A stretch of DNA of 64,000 bases from Rhizomicrobium sp. (lineage in GTDB: Bacteria > Pseudomonadota > Alphaproteobacteria > Micropepsales > Micropepsaceae). Shown in pieces: positions 59,035 through 64,000 of this stretch. Below the pieces are notes generated by a model that did no database searches, was not told the origin of the DNA, and saw only the letters and a program-made list of their open reading frames with translations. Both the position numbers and the translations under genes were made by a program. The stretch's first letter is position 1. Each line of letters opens with the position of its first letter. Location of the stretch: positions 2,294,001 to 2,358,000 of the forward strand of contig JBBCHM010000001.1 in assembly GCA_037200045.1 (NCBI GenBank), in the 5' to 3' direction.

Positions 59035-60969
59035 ATGTCCGCGCTCGCCGGGATTTGGAATTTCGACGGCAGGCCCGGCGCGGCCCGCGACTGCGCGCGG
59101 ATGCTGGCCGCGCAATCGATCTATGGGCCGCATGACGTGTCCCAATGGGACGACGGATCGCTGGCGCTCGGCCGAAGGCTTTTCCGCACCCTGCCGGAAG
59201 ACATCCACGACGCCCAGCCGCTCGCCGGCGGCGGCGGACGCTTTACGCTCATCGCCGATCTCAGGCTCGACAACCGCGACGACCTGATCGGCGCGCTGCG
59301 GATACCGGACGCCGCCCGGCGGGCGGACAGCGTGATCCTCATGGCGGCGTGGGAGCGCTGGGGCGAGGGCTGTGTCGACCGGCTGGTGGGCGATTATGCC
59401 TTTGCGCTGTGGGACGCGGGCGAGCGTCGCCTGGTCCTGGCGCGCGATCCGCTCGGCATGCGGCCGCTGCATTATCACCGCGGACGGGATTTCTTCGCCC
59501 TCGCCTCCATGCCGAAGGGCCTGCACACACTGGCCGATGTTCCGCGCGCCCCTGACGAGGAGCGCGCCGCCGAGTTTCTCGCGCTGCTTCCGGAATACGG
59601 CTCCAAGAGCTTCTTCAAGGATGTGGAGCGCGTGGAAGCCGGACATCTGGCCGTGGTCACGCCGAACGGGATCGCCGCGCGCCGGCACTGGGAGCCGCAG
59701 CGCCGGACGCTGAAGCTGGCGCGCGCCGAGGACTATGCCGAAGCGCTGCGGCATCACCTGGATCAGGCCGTGCGCGCGCAATTGCGAGGCGCGGACGGCA
59801 CGGTGGGCGCGCATCTGAGCTCCGGCTTCGACAGTTCGGCGGTGGCGGCGACCGCGGCGCGATTGCTGGCGCCGGCCGGCGGCAAGGTGGTCGCCTTCAC
59901 CTCGGTTCCGCGCGAAGGCTATGACGGTCCGTCGCCGCGCGGCCGCTTGGGCGACGAAGGCCCGATCGCGGCGAAGACCGCGGCGCTGTACCCGAACATG
60001 GAGCATGTGCCGATCCGCACCGGGGATCGCACGCCGCTCGACAATCTCGATCGCAATTTCCACATATATGAGCGGCCCGTGCTCAATCTGTGCAATGCGA
60101 TCTGGGTCGATGCCATCAACGACGCCGCGCGCGCGCGCAAGCTCACGGTGCTGCTGACGGGTCAGATGGGAAATATGAGCATCAGCTATGGCGGCGAAAC
60201 GCTGCTGCCGCAATTGATCCGCGGCGGCCGATGGCTCAAATGGCTGCGCGAAGGCGTCGGTGTCGTGCGCAAGGGCCATCTGCGCTGGCGCGGCATGCTG
60301 AACGCCACGTTCGGCCCCTATACCCCGCTGCTGCTTTGGGTCTGGGCCAATCGCGTGTTCGAGAACAGGAAGGTCGGGATCAGTGCCTATTCGGCGATCC
60401 GGCCGGCACGATTGGCGCAGCTCGACATCGCGGGCCGGGCGCGCGCGAACGCGGTCGATCTCGCCTATCGCCCGCGCAAGGACGGTTTCGAGACCCGGCT
60501 CTGGGTGATGCGCCGGGTGGACCTTGGAAATTACAACAAAGGAACGCTCGGCGGCTGGGGTCTCGATCAGCGCGACCCGACCGCGGACCGGCGTCTGATC
60601 GAATTCTGCCTGTCGGTTCCGGAGGATCAGGTTCTGGTGAACGGCGAGACCAAGGCGTTGGCGCGGCGGGCCTTCGCCGACCGCCTGCCGCCCGAAGTGG
60701 TCGCCATGCGGGGCAAGGGCTATCAGGCAGTCGACTGGCATGAGGGGCTGACCGCCGGGCGCGCCGGGGTCCGCGAGGAAATCGCGCGGCTGGAAGCGTG
60801 CGGCTCCGCCGCCGAAGCGCTCGACCTGCCGCGCCTGAGCGCCCTGGCGGAAAATTGGCCCGAGGGCGGATGGGAGACCGACGATCGCGTGCTGACCTAC
60901 CGCACGGCGCTGCTGCGGGCGCTTTCGACGGGCCATTTCCTGAGACGGGCCGGCGGGAGCAACGCCTGA
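59035..60969 (+). CDS. Asparagine synthetase-like lasso cyclase
   Basis: 644 residues. The N-terminal glutamine amidotransferase fold is present (FTLIADLRLDNRDDLIGAL, YAFALWDAGERRLVLARDP), but the protein begins MSALAGIW and lacks the Cys2 nucleophile needed for glutaminase action. The synthetase part has the PP-loop HLSSGFDSSAVAATAARLL near residue 262 and downstream AsnB-like helices. Loss of the Cys with retention of ATP-pyrophosphatase is typical of lasso peptide cyclases, which adenylate an Asp/Glu side chain for isopeptide ring closure. The precursor follows 142 bp downstream. Confidence 0.88.
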   Translation: MSALAGIWNFDGRPGAARDCARMLAAQSIYGPHDVSQWDDGSLALGRRLFRTLPEDIHDAQPLAGGGGRFTLIADLRLDNRDDLIGALRIPDAARRADSVILMAAWERWGEGCVDRLVGDYAFALWDAGERRLVLARDPLGMRPLHYHRGRDFFALASMPKGLHTLADVPRAPDEERAAEFLALLPEYGSKSFFKDVERVEAGHLAVVTPNGIAARRHWEPQRRTLKLARAEDYAEALRHHLDQAVRAQLRGADGTVGAHLSSGFDSSAVAATAARLLAPAGGKVVAFTSVPREGYDGPSPRGRLGDEGPIAAKTAALYPNMEHVPIRTGDRTPLDNLDRNFHIYERPVLNLCNAIWVDAINDAARARKLTVLLTGQMGNMSISYGGETLLPQLIRGGRWLKWLREGVGVVRKGHLRWRGMLNATFGPYTPLLLWVWANRVFENRKVGISAYSAIRPARLAQLDIAGRARANAVDLAYRPRKDGFETRLWVMRRVDLGNYNKGTLGGWGLDQRDPTADRRLIEFCLSVPEDQVLVNGETKALARRAFADRLPPEVVAMRGKGYQAVDWHEGLTAGRAGVREEIARLEACGSAAEALDLPRLSALAENWPEGGWETDDRVLTYRTALLRALSTGHFLRRAGGSNA

Positions 60970-61111
60970 AGCGCGAAAGTTCCCTTCTAAGGCCCAGCCA
61001 GCCGGTATTCTAAAGATGTGCAGTAGCGGCTTTCGCGCCGCGACAACTTCTGTTATTCTGTCATTATATTGTTGGATGTAAATTAAGTTCTTCCAGGGTT
61101 TTGGGGGTAAT

Positions 61112-61273
61112 ATGAGCGAGCGTAAACAACACGATACCACGCATGGCGAGCAGTCCGCCCCGGCGGCACCTGCCCGCGCAGCGTGGCAGCGCCCGAAACT
61201 ACACCGGCTCGACGCCCGCGAGGCGAAGCTCGGCGGCAGTACGCAACAGGACGTGCTCAGCAGCCAGTCCTGA
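61112..61273 (+). CDS. Lasso-type RiPP precursor peptide
   Basis: 53 residues, preceded by GGGGG 4 nt before the ATG. The leader has WQRPKLHRLDAREAK, which fits the W-x-x-P-x-L-x-x-L-D leader pattern of paeninodin-like lasso precursors bound by PqqD-type proteins. The predicted core is LGGSTQQDVLSSQS: Leu40 to Asp47 would give an eight-residue ring; cutting one residue later gives Gly41-Asp47, seven residues. The C terminus is Ser53, the residue type phosphorylated by the associated kinase family. It lies directly downstream of the cyclase. Cleavage site and ring are predictions. Confidence 0.8.
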   Translation: MSERKQHDTTHGEQSAPAAPARAAWQRPKLHRLDAREAKLGGSTQQDVLSSQS

Positions 61274-61465
61274 TCGCCGGCGCCTTCGCGCGCCGCCGAG
61301 ATTCTGGATAGCGTGAGCCTCTTCGCTTGTGGCGTTATTGGTCGCCACGGCTGTGTTTCGACACATATCGAAATAGTCGCGCGGTTCGGCGCCGTTCGGG
61401 CCGCGCCATCGGCACGACGCCTTCGGATATGTCGGTTGCCCGCGCCACCGGTTTTTGGACCAAAG

Positions 61466-61492
61466 GCTCCGGACGGCGACGCCGTCCGGAGC
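61466..61492 (-). terminator. Hairpin after beta-helix gene
   Basis: GCTCCGGACGGC and GCCGTCCGGAGC form a perfect 12-bp stem with a 3-nt loop, 18 bp beyond the end of the minus-strand beta-helix gene; CTTTGG follows on that strand. It could also end the precursor transcript from the left. The rest of 61274-61510 has no supported gene. Confidence 0.6.
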
Positions 61493-61510
61493 TTGAACTG
61501 CAGCGCGCCC

Positions 61511-62470
61511 TCAATGCAGCGGGATCGTGCCCGGCAAGGTGTTGGTCGTGTTCGCGTCTATTTTGTTGTCGCCATAAGATGAGACCGTGCCGCCGGCCCC
61601 CAGCACGCTCGTGGCGTTGCCGGTGATGGTGGAATTGCCGACGCGGATGGTGCCGCCCAGGGCCAGCAGGCCATAGCCGCCGCTGTTGGTGATGGCCGTA
61701 TGATCGACCATCACGTTCACCGGCGTCGTGCCGGTCGCCAGGACGCCGACATAGCCGCCGGAACTGACGCTGTCGGTGATCGTCGCATTGATCCCGGCCC
61801 CCGTCGTCGCGGTCGTATCGGCATAGAATCCGTTTGTATTGGCTTCCATCCTGACGCGGTCGAGCACCACATTGGCGCTGCCGCCGGCCGGCAGCACGAT
61901 TCCGATCGCCGCCCCCGTCGCCGTGCCGCCGCTGCCACTGCCATTGTCGGCGATGATGGTATCGGCGACATAGAGCGAAGCCGCCGTGGCGGGCGCGAAC
62001 CTGATGCCGTAGCCGACCGTGCTGCCGGCGGCGTTGTTTCCCCGTATCTTGCAGTGTTCGACATGCAGGACGGCGCCCTGGATGAAGTTGATGCCGTTGG
62101 TGCCGGCGGCGATGCCTTCAATGTCGAGGCCGGTCAGGTAAACGATCGCGCCCGCGGCATTGACGGTGATGCCCGGCGTGCTGGGATTGGTGATGCCGCC
62201 CTCGGTGAAGTCGCAGACGAGCGCGATCGACTTGGTGATGGTCACCGAGCCGAACCCGCCCGGATCGAGGCAGTTGATCTCGCCATTGACCGCGGTCTTG
62301 GAGATCGCGCCGGCGAAGGTCTTGCACGGCGCCGTGCGGCTGCACGGATTGGCGTCGTCGCCGACGCCCGAAACCCAGGTACGCGTCGCTTGCGCGTTCG
62401 CCGGCGCGGCGAACAGCAAGGCGAGGAGCAGCGCCGCGAAGACTCCGGCGTATCGGTTGAGATGCGTCAT
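61511..62470 (-). CDS. Secreted right-handed beta-helix protein
   Basis: 319 residues from ATG 62470 with GGGAG upstream. A Sec signal peptide (AGVFAALLLALLFAAPANAQA) is followed by TWVSGVGDDANPCSRTAPCKTFAGAI-type opening (part: DANPCSRTAPCKTF) and repeated short strands with Gly and Asn turns (VLHVEHCKIRGNNAAG, VLDRVRMEANTNGFYAD, HTAITNSGGYGLLALGG), as in pectate-lyase-like beta-helices. No catalytic Asp/Arg set was identified, so it may bind or be structural. Extracellular or periplasmic. Confidence 0.8.
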   Translation of the reverse strand: MTHLNRYAGVFAALLLALLFAAPANAQATRTWVSGVGDDANPCSRTAPCKTFAGAISKTAVNGEINCLDPGGFGSVTITKSIALVCDFTEGGITNPSTPGITVNAAGAIVYLTGLDIEGIAAGTNGINFIQGAVLHVEHCKIRGNNAAGSTVGYGIRFAPATAASLYVADTIIADNGSGSGGTATGAAIGIVLPAGGSANVVLDRVRMEANTNGFYADTTATTGAGINATITDSVSSGGYVGVLATGTTPVNVMVDHTAITNSGGYGLLALGGTIRVGNSTITGNATSVLGAGGTVSSYGDNKIDANTTNTLPGTIPLH

Positions 62471-62535
62471 GAACACTCTCCCTCCAAAGACGCACGACCA
62501 TCGTGCGTCAAATTTAGAAATCTTATTATTTGGAG

Positions 62536-62580
62536 TGATCCAAGAATTCAGAATCACCCCCAAAATGATCCAAAGAATTC
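62536..62580. promoter_or_regulatory. Direct repeats upstream of the beta-helix gene
   Basis: TGATCCAAGAATTC at 62536-62549 and TGATCCAAAGAATTC at 62566-62580 are nearly identical, spaced 30 bp (about three helical turns), 66-110 bp before the ATG at 62470. The placement suits a pair of regulator-binding sites on one face of the DNA. Confidence 0.5.
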
Positions 62581-62706
62581 ACTGCCGTCATTACTAGCAC
62601 GAGACCGTCGCGGACGCCAGCAAAGACGGCCGGCAAGGCTGGGACGCGGTTCGATTCCGCGTGCGAAGACTGCTAGCGTCGCGTTCCCCGCTTGGAATGT
62701 TCGCAG

Positions 62707-63312
62707 ATGCGTTTTGTCAGCCTGATCGCCGCGGCCTTGCTCTGGTCGGGCGCCGCCCTGGCGCAGGAGGCGCCGCCGGCGCCAGCCGCCGCACCCGCCG
62801 GGCCGAAGGTCGTGATCTCCACCGACATGGGCGATATCGTGCTGCGGCTCGACGCGGTGCACGCGCCGGCGACGGTGGCGAATTTCCTGCGCTATGCCCA
62901 GGAAGGCCATTTCGACGGCACCATCGTCTATCGTGTCGTGCCCGGCTTCGTGATCCAGGCCGGAAGCTGGGAGGCGGACCTGCAGACGCGGCCCGTCTAT
63001 CCGCCGATCCCGCTCGAGGCCGGCCTTCCCAATCTGCGCGGCACGGTGGCGATGGCGCGGGGCGACACGCCGGTCAGCGCCACGGCGGAATTCTTCATCA
63101 ACCTCGCCGACAACCCGGCGCTCGATCGCCAGCCGGGCGATACCGCCGGCACGACGGGCTACGCCGTGTTCGGCCAGGTCGTCGACGGGATGGACGTAGC
63201 CGACAAGATCGCGGCCGTGCCGCTCGGCGACCACGGACCGTTCGCCGGCGCCGCGCCGGTCACGCCGATCGTGATCAGCCATGTCACCGTCGTGCCGGAT
63301 ACCGCGCCATGA
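62707..63312 (+). CDS. Periplasmic cyclophilin-type peptidyl-prolyl isomerase
   Basis: 201 residues from ATG 62707. A signal peptide (FVSLIAAALLWSGAALAQE) and Pro/Ala linker precede a cyclophilin domain: TDMGDIVLRLDAVHAPATVANF, HFDGTIVYRVVPGFVIQAG (catalytic Arg), GTVAMARGDTPVSATAEFFINLADN (here quoted in parts) and GYAVFGQVVDGMDV. It assists folding in the periplasm. The stop overlaps the next ATG (ATGA), so the following gene is co-translated. Confidence 0.92.
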   Translation: MRFVSLIAAALLWSGAALAQEAPPAPAAAPAGPKVVISTDMGDIVLRLDAVHAPATVANFLRYAQEGHFDGTIVYRVVPGFVIQAGSWEADLQTRPVYPPIPLEAGLPNLRGTVAMARGDTPVSATAEFFINLADNPALDRQPGDTAGTTGYAVFGQVVDGMDVADKIAAVPLGDHGPFAGAAPVTPIVISHVTVVPDTAP

Positions 63313-64000
63313 CGCCGGCCGAGGCCGGCTACAAGGCGGTCTCCAAGCTTTACAACGCGCTGATGACGGGCCTCGTGCTCACATTGGTCGCGCACCGGGA
63401 CGCCGAGGCCGCGCGCCGTTTCGTGTTCGCCCATTTCCGCCGCCAGCATCTGGAGAAATTCCGCGACGGGCTGACGAAGCTCGGGCTCGACAAATTGCCG
63501 GACGCGGTGGCCTGCGCCCAGTACCACTATTTCTCCAACGCGCTGGGCGGGGTGAAGACCGAATATATGCGGGAGAGCGATTGCAAAGCCTGGGTGCGCT
63601 ATCCGCCGCCGCGCTGGATCTGGTCGGGCGCCGCGATCTGCGCCATCCCGCGCGCGGTCAACGAGGCGATGCTGCATGGCTGGCACGGCCATAACGGCGT
63701 GACGCTGGGCAATCCCCGGCTCGGCTTCGTCTGCACCGGCCAGACGGTGAACGGCGATCCGGGGCTCGAAGGCTATTACCGCGAATATGACCGCGACCTC
63801 GCGCCGGAGGAGCGCGTGCGGTTCGTCTCCGGCGAGCAGGCGCCGCCCTTCGATCCGGCGCGCGCGCCGAAACTGGACTCGGCCGATTGGCCACCCGAGC
63901 GCCTCGCCAAGGTCGAGCGCTCCTACGCGATGGAGTATGTGCGCTCGCTGCTGCCGACGATGCTCGAACTGTTCGGCGCGGAGGACGCCTCGGCGCTGGT
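63309..64000 (+). CDS. Conserved protein of unknown function, 3' end outside window
   Basis: At least 230 residues read on from ATG 63309, which overlaps the cyclophilin stop, and continue past the window edge without a stop. No signal peptide. Residues such as AQYHYFSNALGGVKTEYMRE, WVRYPPPRWIWSGAAICAIP, AMLHGWHGHNGVTLGNPRLG and LEGYYREYDRDLAPEERVRF suggest a well-conserved soluble protein with many aromatics and His. I do not recognise the family. Operon with the isomerase. Confidence 0.7.
   Translation, partial: MTPAEAGYKAVSKLYNALMTGLVLTLVAHRDAEAARRFVFAHFRRQHLEKFRDGLTKLGLDKLPDAVACAQYHYFSNALGGVKTEYMRESDCKAWVRYPPPRWIWSGAAICAIPRAVNEAMLHGWHGHNGVTLGNPRLGFVCTGQTVNGDPGLEGYYREYDRDLAPEERVRFVSGEQAPPFDPARAPKLDSADWPPERLAKVERSYAMEYVRSLLPTMLELFGAEDASAL

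Noticed and set aside
61313..61582. 89-aa plus-strand ORF after the lasso precursor
   Set aside because: No ribosome-binding site, runs through the hairpin at 61466 and into the end of the beta-helix gene; not a second precursor.

Overview
The window looks like G+C-rich alphaproteobacterial DNA. This rests on its codon use, a bactofilin, an HWE/HisKA_2-type sensor kinase, TorF-type porin and DUF1028/DUF2817/DUF2156 family proteins, and a proteobacterial tRNA-Arg. The genus cannot be fixed from sequence reading alone.

It splits into two parts at about 29.45 kb. Positions 1-29447 are the right-hand part of an integrative element. Its right end is a P4-type integrase (28155-29273, minus) beside the 3' portion of a tRNA-Thr(CGU) gene (29402-29447), which reads as an attR; the left end lies outside the window. 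The G+C-rich backbone carries a frameshifted integrase and AlpA-type excisionase (1-1174), a replication-relaxation family protein, a cytosine methyltransferase, two TraD/VirD4-like ATPases (3977-6043 and 25856-27049), a lipoprotein/membrane protein/DUF2156/TorF-porin group (18294-21693), an XRE regulator-RuvC-like nuclease-ArdC antirestriction operon (21886-23707), and a second integrase-excisionase pair (24095-25517).

Inside this backbone is a visibly less G+C-rich cargo (about 6.05-18.22 kb). Its first half is one compact operon: a membrane protein of unknown function, a radical SAM enzyme, and a complete branched-chain-amino-acid-type ABC importer (binding protein, two permeases, two ATPases). 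A free-standing 49-residue membrane peptide gene lies just upstream. The second half, 12643-18277, is bounded by perfect 29-bp inverted repeats that have the architecture of tyrosine-recombinase sites (11-bp imperfect arms around a 5-bp centre). It encodes a FimB-sized, catalytic-domain-only tyrosine recombinase next to the left repeat, a NodU/CmcH-type carbamoyltransferase, a DXD glycosyltransferase, and a protein fusing GT25, sulfotransferase-like and GH16 domains. I interpret it as an invertible, probably phase-variable, glycan-modification cassette. This is the most notable system in the window.

Positions 29448-64000 are ordinary chromosome: two large anchored surface proteins (beta-propeller-like with Cys-rich repeats; DUF11 repeats), thiolase, alpha/beta hydrolases, a response regulator and kinase, bactofilin, a TPP enzyme, dapB, an Ada-like methyltransferase, an alcohol dehydrogenase, a ferritin-like protein, a CHASE2-cyclase, VanX-like and M14-like peptidases, DgkA, and tRNA-Arg(CCG). 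At 57.8-61.3 kb there is a lasso-peptide-type RiPP locus: PqqD-like recognition protein, HprK-like kinase, asparagine-synthetase-like cyclase lacking the glutaminase Cys, and a previously unmarked 53-residue precursor. The C-terminal serine of that precursor suits the kinase. No B2 leader protease or exporter is visible. A SAM methyltransferase and a TauD-type dioxygenase lie beside it. The window ends inside an unidentified conserved gene.
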